Shown: piece after piece, positions 11,083 to 25,300 of the stretch
How positions within the stretch are numbered: the first letter of the stretch is position 1
Layout of the letters: every line of letters begins with the position of its first letter
Assembly (NCBI GenBank): GCA_014529385.2
Contig: CM043959.1
Span: forward strand, 11,689,309-11,751,308
Origin: Adiantum capillus-veneris
Taxonomy: Eukaryota > Streptophyta > Polypodiopsida > Polypodiales > Pteridaceae
DNA length: 62,000 nucleotides
Direction: 5' to 3'
Translations under genes and position numbers: made by a program
Notes under the pieces: generated by a model
The model's database searches: none
The model's input: the letters and a program-made list of their open reading frames with translations, nothing else
Told to the model about the DNA's origin: nothing

Positions 11083-11840
11083 AGAAGAACCATGAGAGGT
11101 CGCTTACATTGCTGTTACCACCTTTTCTTTGAGCAACAATAAAATTCTGTTCAACTGCATGATGTTTATCCCTATTTTTTCAAGAAATTGACTCTTGCAA
11201 CAAAAATGTGCATAATGCATCAAACTTGACAACTTCAAGATTTCCTTGGGTCATAAGTCTCCAAGTACTAGCAAAATTTTAATAAGAACCTTGCAAAGCA
11301 TTAAGAACAATCTGCACAAGGGAACTGTCAGAAATGACTTCACCTGCAGAAATAAGTTGCTCATTCATATCCTTGATACCATCAAGGAAAGTGTCCATTT
11401 CAACTTCCTCATGCATAATCTTTGACTCCATTTCTTTATGCAATAATGCAATTTTTGCCTCATTGTGATTTGCATAAAGACCAGCCAGACTATCTCAAGC
11501 TTGTTTTGCAGTTTTTTGTTGAAACGAATGTGAGGAGTAATAGTGCGCTTCATAGACAATGCAATCAATGCATGAGCCTGCGCATCTCTAACATCCCAAC
11601 GAGCATGCTCAGCCATAGGCAAAACAATTCTAATAGAGACAATCCTTGCAGCAAAACATGTAGCATCCTCAACATCCCCTGTATCCACAGAACCATGATG
11701 TACATCAATGCCCTGCACAATGTTCCAAACACCCTTTAACACAAGGACATGTTGCATCATGTAAGCCCACATAGGGTAATTGTCCCCATCCAATCATTCA
11801 ACAACAAACATCTTGAACACACATGTGTTGTTGCAGCCAT
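11083..11840 (-). pseudogene. Copia gag N-terminal region
   Basis: The minus-strand frame 11793-11365 begins MDGDNYPMWAYMMQ, matching the Ty1/copia gag start pattern (F-x-G-x-N-Y-x-x-W), and continues with LKGVWNIVQG and AHALIALSM, as in plant copia gag (UBN2-type) proteins. An upstream ATG (MAATTHV, near 11840) in another frame is probably the original start, with a frameshift between. Part of the gag C-terminus (11083-11364) is out of frame. Gag forms the particle that packages the element RNA. Confidence 0.75.
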
Positions 11841-12185
11841 GGTCAATGTTGCACCTAATGTGAAAATTGCCCAAAAAGAGGAGAAACAAAGAGGGAAAAA
11901 CACGTGCTATATAGAACAAACCATAGAAGAATGTAAGGGATCAATTATGCAAAAAATGGCACTGACAAAAAATTTGCACAAAATGACGAAATAGCCTGTG
12001 TTGTACTGCTTGTAGTGGAAACGAAGGTCAAAATGAGCCCAAATGAAAATTTTGAGCAGACCAAGTGCTACAAGCCCTCCTGAAGTATTTATCAACGTGT
12101 TGACGCTTGTCAAAGCTCACAAAATTCATAGGAAGTGAGCAAGCATGTGCTAAAGCTACTGGCTACTAAGCGCGAGAAGACGCAA

Positions 12186-12201
12186 CCTGCTTAGATACCA
12201 A
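12186..12201 (-). promoter_or_regulatory. Copia primer binding site
   Basis: On the minus strand TTGGTATCTAAGCAGG follows an LTR end CCAACA plus a short gap. It resembles the tRNA-iMet-complementary PBS (TGGTATCAGAGC) with substitutions. Confidence 0.75.
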
Positions 12202-12202
12202 T

Positions 12203-12480
12203 TGTTGGAATTAGGGTTGTAGGAGAACACACAAAGCTGGGAGAAGATGAAGGAAGCTCAAGGCACAAAATAGAGAGTTAATTACTTAGTGTGCAATGGA
12301 ATGATAAGATAGCCCTGCATACAATGCACGGGGGAAAAACCTCCTAGTGAGGGAAAAAATGCCTCGGCGGTCCTAAGTGTGTTCACACACATCCTTACCA
12401 CATGTATATGGTAACAACTAAAGCTCACCCAATTTGGAAAAAAGTGAGCGAGTGATGTTGGCGCCTATGCCTAGGAGGGC
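12203..12480 (-). mobile_element. Copia 5' LTR end, copy 1
   Basis: The minus strand reads toward the PBS and ends CCAACA at 12203. Homologous sequence recurs at 12505-12740 in the same orientation, and a homologous LTR end plus PBS occurs on the plus strand at 18530-18630. No coding content. Confidence 0.7.
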
Positions 12481-12504
12481 CCAACTTGCTCTAATATGAA
12501 TAGT

Positions 12505-12641
12505 TGGAATTAGGGTTACAGGGATGCACACACATCTTGGAGAATATGAAGGAGCTCAAGGCACACAATAGAGAGTAGATTAATTAGTGAGGAAAAAGAA
12601 AGATAAATTAGCTATAGAGTGATGGACATATATACAATGCA

Positions 12642-12675
<34 letters not shown>

Positions 12676-12740
12676 GGATACTTCTTAGCAAGGGAAAAAG
12701 GGCCTAGACAGTCCTAAGTGTATTCACACACATGTTTGGG
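12505..12740 (-). mobile_element. Copia LTR end, copy 2 (tandem)
   Basis: This matches copy 1 at an offset of about 300 bp, sharing GTTGGAATTAGGGTT, AAGGAGCTCAAGGCACA and CAGTCCTAAGTGT-like words. A degraded PBS-like sequence sits on its left at about 12488. It is a tandem partial duplication of LTR plus leader, interrupted by a long G run. Confidence 0.7.
12643..12674. repeat. Poly(G) run, 32 bases
   Basis: Thirty-two uninterrupted G residues replace the GGGGG of the sister LTR copy near 12330. The exact length may be affected by sequencing error. Confidence 0.9.
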
Positions 12741-13717
12741 CCATGCAACTGATGAGAACCCTCCAAATTGGCCACACCTTTCCCAATCCACATTTTTGAT
12801 ATAATATATCTTGTTTTTTTGGGAATCCATGTACATGATCCTATGTAATTCTAATCCACAGTTGTAAAACTCTGAGATATAATATTTGATCATGTACTCA
12901 AAGCCAAGTAGTTGGCCCCTCAGGACTCAATCCCTCAAGAAATGATGTGTGTGTGTGTGCACGTGCCTCTGTCCACGTTGCTTTCTTACTTGTTGGCCAT
13001 TGGCCATTTTGAAAAGTTGTAGGTATAAAGATCAAAAGACTTAGTTTGAACACATTATTATTGACTTATCTCTTGAAGAAAATAAGAGCTCTATGTACAA
13101 ATGTCAAACAGCTACTCTGCTCCAACTTGTAGCCCATTTTTCTCTTGATTTGGTAATCCAAATTTAATTTTGAGAATTGTAGTGTGTTCCTTGTCTCTTG
13201 TTCTTTCATCTAGGTGAAAGAATTTCAAGTTTGTTATGGTTTACGGCTATGCGTCTGTAGATCTAAGTACTTAAATCATTGTTTTCTGACATTTTGACCA
13301 TAAGAGAGTTTATTATACGTTAGAGAGACTTGTTTATACTATTTTGTTGTAGCTTCTATGGCGTGGTACATGATGGATCATGATTTTGATATCTTGTTAG
13401 ACTTTGTATACTTGTACCCTTAGACCTAATATAGCTTCACTTAAAGTTTCATGACAATCCGAGTCTGTTTATTCATCAAAATGGTGTGATGACCTAGAGT
13501 GGTGGGATAGGACATAAACAGATTTTCTCTCATCAAGGAGTGGTGTGGTGGTTAGATTTTTTTAATTAATATGTTTTCTTTCCAGGTTCACTTCTTGATT
13601 TCTGACAGCCTCAAAGAGTCTGCATGCCCCATCCGAGTCATTTCCTTGAGTATTGATATTGTTATGTTAGTGCCAGATATCTATGCTACAAATGTTCATC
13701 GCGATGACTCGCTAACA
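12741..13717 (+). mobile_element. Putative Ty3-type LTR ending at a PBS
   Basis: No coding frame is seen. The right end is inferred from ...GCTAACA directly before a TGGCGCC-type primer site. The left end is not visible because no second LTR copy is in the window. Could be the 5' LTR of the Ty3 element whose pol lies at 19.8-22.2 kb, but this is not proven. Confidence 0.4.
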
Positions 13718-13735
13718 TTGGCGCCATTGCCAAGG
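13718..13735 (+). promoter_or_regulatory. TGGCGCC-type primer binding site
   Basis: TTGGCGCCATTGCCAAGG resembles the PBS of plant Athila/Tat Ty3 elements (commonly TGGCGCCGTTGCCGGGG). It follows a CA dinucleotide, as expected at an LTR end. Confidence 0.6.
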
Positions 13736-14179
13736 AATTATTCTTAGGTAGTGAGTGATTTAGTGCGTATTTATATCCTTCTTTTCCAAAGATTTATCAT
13801 CCATCTCATTTACACTTTAGCAGTAAAGCAGCTAGACATGGGTTTAGTGCTTGATAGAATCTAGAGTCGAGGGACTGGCTAGATCTATCCTTGAGAGGAA
13901 AAGCAAGTTGTGAGTGAGATACAAAAGGCATTTCTTCTTCAAATCTTCTCGATGCTTTGAAAGTATTGTTCCAATTTTTGTTCTACAACTCTAATTGGAA
14001 TTGTTTTGTTTGTTTTTGTTCATAGTTTCTTTTTAGTACATAGGAGTAGGGTAAGTAGAAACCAACACCATCAAATTGGGCTAAAAAGATCAAGGAAAAA
14101 AAGGAGTAAAAAGAATTGGTTTAGGGTGGATCGACGAGATTAGCATTCATAGTGGTAGCATTGATAATCACACTAGTAA

Positions 14180-14259
<80 letters not shown>

Positions 14260-16550
14260 TGTAGAATCAAAACATGATTTGATTAATTATAAACTAGCAA
14301 GATGCATGCAATGGAATTGATTAGGCTAAGAGTGAAAATGTGTACAAGGAACTAGCTACTTATATAGTAGCTACTAGTGGCTAGATCCACCTCTCAAGGG
14401 TCACAAGATTTTTTTCCCAAGGGTCAAGGAGCAACTCTCCAAAGGTCAAGAGTGGCTCCATAAAATGTGGAAAAGCCATGCTAGGTGGGATGGCATTTGG
14501 ACTCTTGTGAAACTCATCTGCCACATGTGCTAAGCCATGTACCCTCACATGCTTACTTGCTTATTGGACTGCTTATTGTACTGCTTATTGTACAAGAGAT
14601 GGTCTCACACTAGCTGTTGTCGTTAGGCCAAAGTCCTAGGCCAAAGTCCACAAACACAATAAAAACCATATTTGGGCAAAAAAGACCATAACTCTAAAAA
14701 TTTGGCAACTTGATGATGGAGACCTAAAAGCTGATCAAAACTCAAAAATTTGGTGCTCAAGGGCCTCACAAAACTCACTAGGAGCAAATTGATAAGTTTC
14801 ATCAGATTTTGTGGTGGAACATGGATCATGATCCATGTCCCCTAGAGACAACTTGATGTAGAATTGAAACCATCAAAATGATACTGCTTTCAAATAATTG
14901 AAACCAAAATTTGGGGTCAATTTGAAATCAAAATCACACTCAAATCAAGGAAATTGTGAAAAATCACCAAAAGCTAATCCATATGACCAAAATTTGGGGA
15001 TTTTCAACTTTTTGTGATCCAAATCCAAAAAATTTTGGGGAATAGCTTCCAAATAGCATATACTAAAAGTTGACCAAGTTTCATGTCAAAAGGAGATTAA
15101 GCATGGTTCGGAAGTGAGTAGCTGAGACTCATAGAAACATATTTCCCAAAGGTACATTTGCAAAAAGAGTTGAAAAAGCGACCAAAAATGGCAAAACCAA
15201 AAGATAACCAGAAAACACTAGAGCAGAGTCAAGATTTTACTTTTGGTTGTGAAAAAAATAATCTAAATTAAATTTTGGGAATAGGTTATAAACATCATAT
15301 CCTATCATCTCACCAAATCCCAAGTCCAGAGGTGATGGAACATGGATCGCAATCCATGTATCCCATATGAGATTTTGGGTAGAGACTTCTTCTTGTATGT
15401 AGCAGAGACTAGTAGAAACAATAGTTTCCAAAGAAAGGTTGCCAAAAGAATCCAAAAGCCTCACCAAAAAGAGCCAAAAACACTCCAAGGTGAAAACTCG
15501 CAAAGTAGGACCTAGGGTTTGACTTTTAGCTGACCTAAACAAGTCCAAATCATATGAAAAGCATATAGTTGGTGTCAAGGTACAAAGGGCAAGCTGTGTA
15601 CCAAGTTTCATCACATTTTTTGACTGGTGTACCTTAAATTCGGACATCATTAAGGGCTCTGTAAGCTAAAATAGTATTTGTGCCAAAAGCGTGATTATTT
15701 TTTCAATTCAAGAATTTTTGACTATGGAGCAGATGTGAACTCATAGACATTGAGTGTTTGTTGTACAGATTGTAGGGGCTAGAGCATTATGGCTAGAAAT
15801 GACTTTGAGTTGAGGATTTGGAAGCGGCCAAAGAGGTATCAGGTTAGGGTTTTGCAAGAGTGCTTTTCCTTGATGTATTTGAGATCAGGTAGGTTCTACT
15901 CGATTAGAAACCCTGCTATAGGAGACAAAGTGATCAATGTTTTTAGTGAAGAGAGTGTGAATCAGGGGTCATTTCCTCCCTTAGAGCCATCCTAGAGGAA
16001 ATTATGTCTCAAAATTCATAAAAAAGATCTTATATCTACATGGTTGAGGGATTCAAAAGTGTGAGTTTTAAAGAGGGAAAAAACATGGGAGCAAGATCAT
16101 CCCAACAACACCCACAATGAAACTATTGCACCTAAAATATCAATTCAAAGATGAATAGAGTGCAAACTTTACAAATGTGGTATGGATTGCCACTACGTGA
16201 AGTTAGAGAAGAGACCTAGTAAGTTCAAGTACCTAGTGCTTTTGGACTATAGTGGTGATTGATACTTTGATGATGAGGAAATGCTGTATCTAGTTGCGCA
16301 AAATCCCTAAATTATGGACAAATGGGGAATGGTAGACACAAAAGACAAAGTTTATGCAGAACCATAGGATAATCCACCTAAGTTGAACATTACAAATGTG
16401 AAACTAAGGTGAGTGAATGACATGACACGAGTCAACACGGACAACACCCATGTGGTGTGTTGTACAAGTACGATAATGGTGGTGGTGAGCAAATGCTCTA
16501 TTACAAATGCGATGAACCCTACTTAGGAGAGTTGTTAGAGCACAAGCAAT
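13736..16550 (+). other. Decayed Ty3 internal DNA, no recognisable gene
   Basis: A short frame at 15789-15995 (starting MARNDFELRIWKR) and a minus-strand frame at 15237-15650 show no recognised motif. Around 16160-16330, broken plus-strand frames include KFKYLVLLDYSGD and YFDDEEMLYLVAQNP, also unrecognised. The region contains a compound microsatellite (14183-14257) and two copies of a 20-bp palindromic motif (14819-14838 and 15340-15359). Position after a PBS suggests a retrotransposon leader or gag region. Confidence 0.4.
14183..14257. repeat. Compound microsatellite (GT)n(GA)n
   Basis: A GT tract of about 32 bases continues directly into a GA tract of about 43 bases. Confidence 0.96.
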
Positions 16551-18242
<1,692 letters not shown>

Positions 18243-18255
18243 TTGGTATCAGAGC
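18243..18255 (+). promoter_or_regulatory. Primer binding site, LTR copy 1
   Basis: TTGGTATCAGAGC, complementary to the 3' end of plant initiator tRNA-Met, lies directly after the LTR end CA. Confidence 0.9.
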
Positions 18256-18480
18256 ATTTGGTTTCTCTTTTCTTGCTTAAGAAGAGAGGTCCTCAAGTAG
18301 ACTATAAATGGTTGATTTTTCTAATTATATTAGGGTAAGTGGGACTGGCAACATTTTCCACCACCACCTAGGTACCAAATAGGCCCAGATAATGGAGTCC
18401 AAGAGGGAGACAATCCTCCACCAATGTTGGGACAACAACCTCCTCTATCTCAAGAGAACTAAACAATTATTTGATATAAA
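18256..18480 (+). mobile_element. Chromovirus leader, truncated
   Basis: About 90 bases match the leader at 52299-52390, then similarity stops. A Pro/Gln-rich reading (GPDNGVQEGDNPPPMLG) at about 18370-18460 could be a gag scrap but is unassigned. No gag of the 52.7-kb type follows. Confidence 0.6.
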
Positions 18481-18529
18481 CAGCCAATTTTGATGTGTAG
18501 TCTATTTCTTTACCATCGCAGTAGTGAAA

Positions 18530-18830
18530 TCAAATTCCATACTCTCTGTTGTGTTTGTTGAGCTTCTTTATCTTCTCCAAGCTGTGTGTTTCTCTGCAAC
18601 CCTGTTTCCAACAATTGGTAATAGAGCAGGTCTCGTCCTCTTAGAAATAGTTGCCAGCATTTCCAACACACATCTGCTCACTTTCTTTGATCTGGGTGAG
18701 CTTTGGTGAGCATCAACAGGTCGATAAATACTTCAGGCAAGCTCGTTGATCTCGATCTGCTCAAATTTTTTGTTCGGGCTCATTTGACCTTCATTTCCGC
18801 TACAGGTAGTGCTACGCAAATAATGTTATC
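18530..18830 (+). mobile_element. Copia LTR end, PBS and leader fragment
   Basis: This plus-strand segment is homologous to the minus-strand sequence 12230-11990. The LTR ends CCAACA (18608-18613), the PBS-like ATTGGTAATAGAGCAGG follows, and the leader keeps words such as GATAAATACTTCAGG and GGGCTCATTT. The gag region is not present. Confidence 0.75.
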
Positions 18831-19811
18831 CTCTAGTGTAGAATTTTTGTCAATGCAATTTTTTGTAGAACATTTCTATTAATTTTTTTTTTCACATTTT
18901 CACATAAAAAAGGGTACCATAAAATGGAATCGGAAAAAAAAAATGCAGATTGAATAGGAAAAGGGTGTATTTTAATTGTCAAGAATTTGCACATAAGGAG
19001 TTTTAGAAATATCCTTCAATGCATGTGATATACACAATCTATACATAGTGACCCTCCCCCTCGCCCCCCCGCCCGAGATCTTAGATAGTCTAGTAGAAGA
19101 CAAGAATTATACCCCAAAGTCATTTCCATAAGAATTGTTTTAACTTTTGGGTGGACTCATATACTGGCTACTCTAGATGTATGCTTGAACGAGTTAATCC
19201 CAACAAGATTCTACAACAAAGAAGTATATAAAATAGCACCCTTTCAAATGGTGAGTGTTATCTTGGAAACAGGGACAGAGATCAAGGACCTTGATACACA
19301 AAAAGAAATTGAGTGCAAATGCATAGCTGATGAGATTTCCATCAAATATCTGAGCAAAAAAAATGAGGAAGAGTTCATGATTCTCAAGACAATGTTCTTC
19401 TAGAGATAGATGCAGAGGATGAGCTATCTAGTAGCTCAAAAAATGAAATGAAACCAAACAAAAAAGAGATCTTCTATAATTTCCCTAACCAGAAGTCTAG
19501 AAGACAAGAAAGGTATTGTGCAAAATGAGCAAGAAACTAAAAGCAAACTCAAAGAAAAAAGAATCTTGTAGGAGAAACTGATTGTGTCAAAGTGTCAAAG
19601 AAGAGATTACATGAAAATACACAGAACCTGCTTCAACAAAGACCAATCTAGAGAAATGAAGCAAACCAAAAACCAAAGACACAACTAAAATTTCATCAAG
19701 GATAACAAAACCGAACAAAAACAAGAATATCAGAGATTGAAACAAACCTTGAAAGAAATTTGGCCAAATGAAATGGAGAGTGAAGAGGGCTCAAACATGG
19801 ATATATTTGAC
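18831..19811 (+). other. Decayed sequence before Ty3 pol
   Basis: Contains one short frame (19185-19403, starting MNELIPTRFYNKEVYKIA) of unknown identity and Lys/Gln-rich broken frames at 19430-19800. It may be the gag/protease part of the element A pol that follows, but I see no zinc knuckle or protease motif. Confidence 0.35.
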
Positions 19812-22180
19812 GTACCCTCACACTACAAATGATACAAGATACGAGATCGAAAGATTGTAGTTCAAAAACCAACAGGGGAACTTAAGGAGCCTAGAAAATC
19901 CTACAATGAACTTGAGAAAGCTAGGCGCATAGATTTAGCAAAACGAGGAGAGGAATCAAATCTAGCATCCATTATCACCAACCTCATGGAAGAGGAAGAG
20001 CATCTATTAATAGCTACGCTCAAAGAGTTTAGAGATGTGTTTACATGGTCATAGAAGGCTCGTAAGGGAATATACCCAAACATTTGTCAATATATGATAC
20101 CCCTAAAGAGTGATGCAAAGCCGCGCAGACAAGGTCCCTACACCTATATCAAAACTTTTGTTAAAAGATCATGGAGGAGATAGATAAGCTTGGGAAGTAG
20201 AGTTTATCTATGAAATTGAACACACGGATTGGATGTCTTTGACTATGCATAAGAAAAATAGAAAGCTATGAGTATGTGAGAATCTCAAATAGGTAAATGT
20301 AGCTACAATTATCCCCTATCAATTGTTGATCATGTGGTAGAGCGAATTGTAGGAAAGGAAGCTTATAGCTTTCTTGATAACTTTTCAGGCTATAAAGAAC
20401 TTGCAATAAAGCCAAAGAGTCACCATAGGACAACCATGTCCATAGAATGGGGCATATTTGCTTATTCAGTAATGCTATTTGTCTTAACCAATGCATTTTC
20501 CATATTTTAGAGGCTTATGACTCATGCTTTTAAGGAATATTTAAGACAATTATTAGAGATTTACATGGACAACTTATGCGTGCATTCTCTTCTAAGAAAT
20601 GAGCACATAGAGCATTTGAACAAGATCTTTGAGAAATGAAAAACCTATCATATCTGCTTAAATCCAGAGAATTGTGCCTTCATGGTAAGACAAGGGAAGA
20701 TTCTAGAGAACATTGCATCAAAGAATGTCATTTTTGCAAATCTCAAGAAGATTCAAGTGATTGCAACTCTACCAAGACAGAAAAAAGCTAGGGAGGTACA
20801 AGCCTTCATGGGCCATTGTGATTTCTATAGAACATTCATCTATATGTATACAATCATTGCTAAACCTCTCTACTCTCTTATCATAAAATTTTAGTGGATT
20901 GACAAATGTGAACAAGCGTTCTAGTTATTGAAGTAGAATTTGATTTCTACTCCAATTTTGAAAGATCCTGATTGGACAAAGATCTTCCATGTCCACGGTG
21001 ATGCATTAGCTTATGCTATAGGATGCCTTTTAGCGTAGCCTGGAGAGAACAACATGTATTTTCCTTTATGTTACTCCATAAGAAACCTAAATAGTGAAAA
21101 AAATAATTACACGACCATGGAGAGAAAAGGATTGTGAGTGGTCTATGATGTGAAAAATTTCAGACACTATCTTCTCGCAAACAAATTTGTGTTTTTGGTG
21201 GATCATCAAGCACTACTATACTTGGTAAACAAACCCTAAAAGACAAGATGTATTCTCAAATGGTTCATTATATTGCTTGAGTTTTATTTTGTAGTGGTGG
21301 TGAAAAAGGGGACCACACATCAAAGAGATGACCATTTGTCTAGACTGACTCATGGAGAAGGACTGATTAGAGTTGATGATGAATTTGCATGATTCTTACC
21401 TTCTCAACATTGAGATGGTGACAATGTGCAGTGAGCATGTCATATCTTTGCTCACCATTAAATCACTATAGATTGAAGTGCAACCATCAATCATTGAGGA
21501 AACCTTAACACTTGTGCTAATAGCATGACGGCTATATAAGCAAGGAAATGACGATATACTGAGGCTATGTATAGAGCAAAATGAGAGAAATGTATACTTG
21601 AGCCAAGATCACGTACAAAATGTTGGAGTTCACAATGGGAAAGTGCAAACTTTCTAGAGGTTGATGATATTAGGTATGTATTGGCTTAGAATTTAGAGAA
21701 GTGTTCATGACTACATTACTTTATGCAATATTTGTGTAATAAAGGCACTTGTAGAACATGCGACAGTGTTTAGACTCACAGTTGCACCTAAGTGGAGCTC
21801 ATACATTGGGGGCTACTTGACGAAAGGAATCTTACTAGAGGGATTGAGCAAAGCAAGAATGAAATCAACTCAAACCAGAGTGGATAATTATGTGTTGATA
21901 GAGAATCACTCTACAAGAGAGGGAAGCATGATCAATTACGTATGTGCACCATGGAAAGTGAATACATTCCAAATCTTGAGCAAGCTCATGATAGACAATC
22001 AAGCGGATATTTTTATGCTGAGAACAAAACCACAAAAATCAATTCTTGTTGCAAGAATCTGGTGGCCTACCTTGTTCATGGATGCTGAAACATATGTGAA
22101 GAGATGTGATGAATGCCAAAAAAAAAAAAGAACCTATGCGGAGAGACAAAATTCCTCTAAGACCTAAAATGGGGGCAAGG
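19812..22180 (+). pseudogene. Ty3 element A pol, left half (RT, RNase H, IN start)
   Basis: Many stops interrupt a readable Ty3 pol. In order: a linker with LKEFRDVFTWS (about 20020), RT with AYSFLDNFSGYKELAIKP (about 20370; the FSGY block normally holds a catalytic Asp) and YMDNLCVHS (about 20560, replacing the Y/FxDD box so one Asp is lost), the RT end with QAFMGHCDFYRTFI (20810), RNase H with HGDALAYAIGCLLA (about 21000) and VDHQALLYLV (21200), then integrase HHCC region IWWPTLFMDAETYVKRCDEC (22050-22110). The reading ends in PLRPKMGAR at 22180, where element B is inserted. The integrase resumes at 36709. No part can be functional. Confidence 0.85.
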
Positions 22181-22357
22181 TGTCAGGACAAGGGTCCTAC
22201 GGGGAAAGGCCCAACCTAGGGGATCAGGGACCTAGGCCAAGGGCCTGGGCTGGACCAGTGTGGACTGGGGATCCGCTTAGGGCAAGAGCTACAAGCTAGG
22301 CCTATATAAAGGGCGGTAGAGAGGAGGATCCTATGTCTCAGTTCCCTAGGCATTACA
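22181..22357 (+). mobile_element. Element B 5' LTR, 177 bp
   Basis: Starts TGTCAGGACAAGG and ends GGCATTACA just before the PBS. A TATA box (TATATAAA, 22303-22310) lies about 45 bases before the LTR end. AGGAC and GTCCT near the start form a short inverted repeat. Confidence 0.85.
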
Positions 22358-22372
22358 TTGGTATCAGAGCTC
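22358..22372 (+). promoter_or_regulatory. Element B primer binding site
   Basis: TTGGTATCAGAGCTC follows the LTR end CA, matching the initiator tRNA-Met primer site of many plant LTR elements. Confidence 0.9.
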
Positions 22373-25300
22373 AAGGGGAGGGGAGAGCCATGGACGAGAA
22401 GGGAAGGTCTTTCTCTCTCTCTCTTGCTCTCCCTCTCTCGCATGTTATGTCTCTCTATATCTCTTTTGCATGGGAGCTTCCATGGCGGGCTCAAGAAGCC
22501 GTGGCCAGGAGCCCTTAGCAGGCGAGGGCCAGACCCGTCGGCATGTTGGACCGATCGTGTGCAAGAACCCCTAGTAGAGAAAGCAAGGCAGGTCGGCCAC
22601 CTCCAAACGCGTCACGGACGGGCTCTATGGGTTTGACCTACCCTGATCCTCCTTGTTCGACACTACTGCAACCCCGTTTTTGGGCTCTGCGGCGCATCCC
22701 CGCATGCCTTCTCTTCCTGCGCAGTGGCAGAGCACGCCATCGCCAAAAGCCGTCTCGTTTCACACATAAATTCCCTAAGGCCTTTGGCCTTGGGAAATTG
22801 AAATTACCTAAGGGAGGATGCCCACGGGCCAACCCCCTCGTAGCATTGGCATATCGACAGGGGGTGTGTATGGCATCTCGACAGGTTCGGATCTACTCAG
22901 GAGTTCAGCATGATAGCAAACCTGTCGTATTGTGGAGATTAAGGATGCACTAGTATGACAGAACTTCAAAGGTGGTCAAGGGGCTTACAAATTAGTTTAT
23001 TTGACCAACGGGACTTCAAGGACCTCGGTATGGATTATGACTGGCCAAAGTAAGACCAACATTAGCACATGATGGGCGAAGCACGGGTTTGAATACACCA
23101 TATTCGAATACGAAAACAAAAACAAGGTAACCCCTTCCAATTTTGTTTCTATCAAGTTGATTACTTTCATGGTTTATGCAAGGCGGCAACGTTGCCTAGC
23201 AGTAATGGTCAATAAAGCTATGAATGGTATTGCCATGAGCAAGACTCCGTGCAAGGGTGCTAATAAGCACGGCCGGTGTAGTGCAATGTTGGGTTACTAC
23301 TTTCGTACTATTTGCAGTTTTCCCTCGGTAACATGCTCGATTTTAGGGTTGACAAGATTGGTCGGAAGGAGTGATTAATGAGGTACGTAGTTGATTTTGG
23401 GTTTATTGTCATCTACATAATTGGCTACACAATTCTGGCCGTATCTCTACATAAGGTAATGTATGAGACTAGCATGAGGCACTTATCAAACACATTTTGA
23501 TCATATATCTAAAATGCATCAAAGGTGACGCTCTTTCCCCAATCCAAGCTCAGGCACGGCCTCTGACAGTTCACATAAGCATTACAATTTTATTGCATAC
23601 CAGGGACCAATGATTCAATTACTCATTCGACTCAAGCATGGCTTGAGTACCTACCGCCTTGATTTGAAGCACGGCTCATCAGCGGTTCAATTTGATGATA
23701 AAGCATAGTAAATTTGCAATTGTTTTGGTATCTCAAGTAGACAGGCATGGCCTATTTTTGGACTTGTTCAAGGCAACAAGTTCCTCGGCATGGCCGACTC
23801 CTTCTTACTGTTTCCTGCAGCTGACAGAGGATGCTTCCCACACAGTACTGGTCAATTTCACTTGACGTTGCTCGACACGATCGATTCTTTCTGTTATGAT
23901 ATGTGCAGCCACATCCATTGGCTATCAGCTTTCTCTCACGGACCAGAGTGGGTATCATTTGCATTGGAGCGAGTTTTTCTTTCGACATCTCCAGCCACCT
24001 CGTTACAGCAAGATGACCAGGTTAGACCATATCCAGTTTTGTTTATTTTTTCATGTTTACACATTTCATTTGGAAAATATTGTCGGTTGTGTAAAGCAAA
24101 GTGCTTTGACAATTTTACATAAAGCAAGGCTTCTGCCTGGTGCCAAGGTACTTGGAATCACGAGCAAGGGCACACAAGCTTGAAAAAATTGGCAAATTAG
24201 GGCATCTCACCTCATAGAATCCCTACCTATTCAGATTGTGCAAGGCACTAATGGTTTTGGCTCTAACGTTTGAGGCTATCACTCTCGACAAGGGCATAAA
24301 AATCTGTATGCAAGGCATGCTAACCAGGTGGCATGAATTCCATCGCTTCAGAGATTACGCTTCCGCTATCACACCACTAATTAAGTTCAGGATTGTTTAA
24401 ATTTTTTGTTTTGCTGTCAATGCACAACACCACTAAAAATAACCTAAAATTTATACTAGATTCACTGGCAAGGTGCCCTATTCAAGTCATCCCCATATAG
24501 TCACGACCCATACATGGTAGATGGTCAAGATGTGACTTGTGTTACCTCTCGCGATGCGAGCGTCATACAGTCAGATTGTTGCATGCTTATAGGATAAGCT
24601 GCAAATCAGGCATAAGATGCCTAAGAGCACACATTCTAGGCACACACTCTAGAAATTTAAGGAAAGTTTCTCGGCCTAGCATTCTCTTCTTCTCTTTCTT
24701 TTTCTTATTTCTCTCAAGAATAATGAAAACTTTTCAAAATCTTTTGATACATGTTTTGCCTGTAAGTCAGCCTGAGCCAAGGTGCTCTAACTCTTAACTA
24801 ACACGTGTCTAAGATGCCACTCAAATTAGTCTTCATCGGTTCGTCCGTTGAACACTAGTTTGCATAATGGCTATGAGCCACACCGGCTAAGAGCCAATGT
24901 TAGGCCAAGGGTAAGACCTAACTATTGGCATTCTTTGGATAATTATTTTCAAGATCAACCAGATCTACCTAAGGAAGTACACATCGACATTACTGGACAA
25001 GCAAGAGTCTTGTCACTATGGATGTCTAGGATGTCATTTTTTCCACTACGTGTTTTCACTGCGACACTCAAGTTGGGTTTTTTATACTCTTCAACTCACA
25101 GCAACAACTGAGCTCTACAAGGAAGTATCGATGCAGCAATCAGTTGCGACAACATGGCTATCCATAAGAGCTCGGTAGTTCACTTGTGTGGATTTCCTGC
25201 TCTCTCATAGCACTATGGCGTGTCTATGGACATACTGTTTTGGGGTAAGACCCGACAAGTGATTGTTACATCACCCCATAGGCATTAAGGATCACAGTTT

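Noticed and set aside
18346-18480. A gag gene following LTR copy 1
   Set aside because: Only a short Pro/Gln-rich reading is present, with no capsid or zinc-knuckle motif; similarity to the 52-kb leader stops before it.
22165-22180. Polypurine tract (AAAATGGGGGCAAGG) before the LTR at 22181, making it a 3' LTR of element A
   Set aside because: This stretch reads in frame as integrase (PKMGAR) and the integrase resumes at 36709. The LTR is also followed by a PBS, so it is the 5' LTR of element B.
22543-22953. 136-codon frame as a gene inside element B
   Set aside because: It overlaps other frames on both strands, shows no family motif and sits in a GC-richer patch where stops are rarer.
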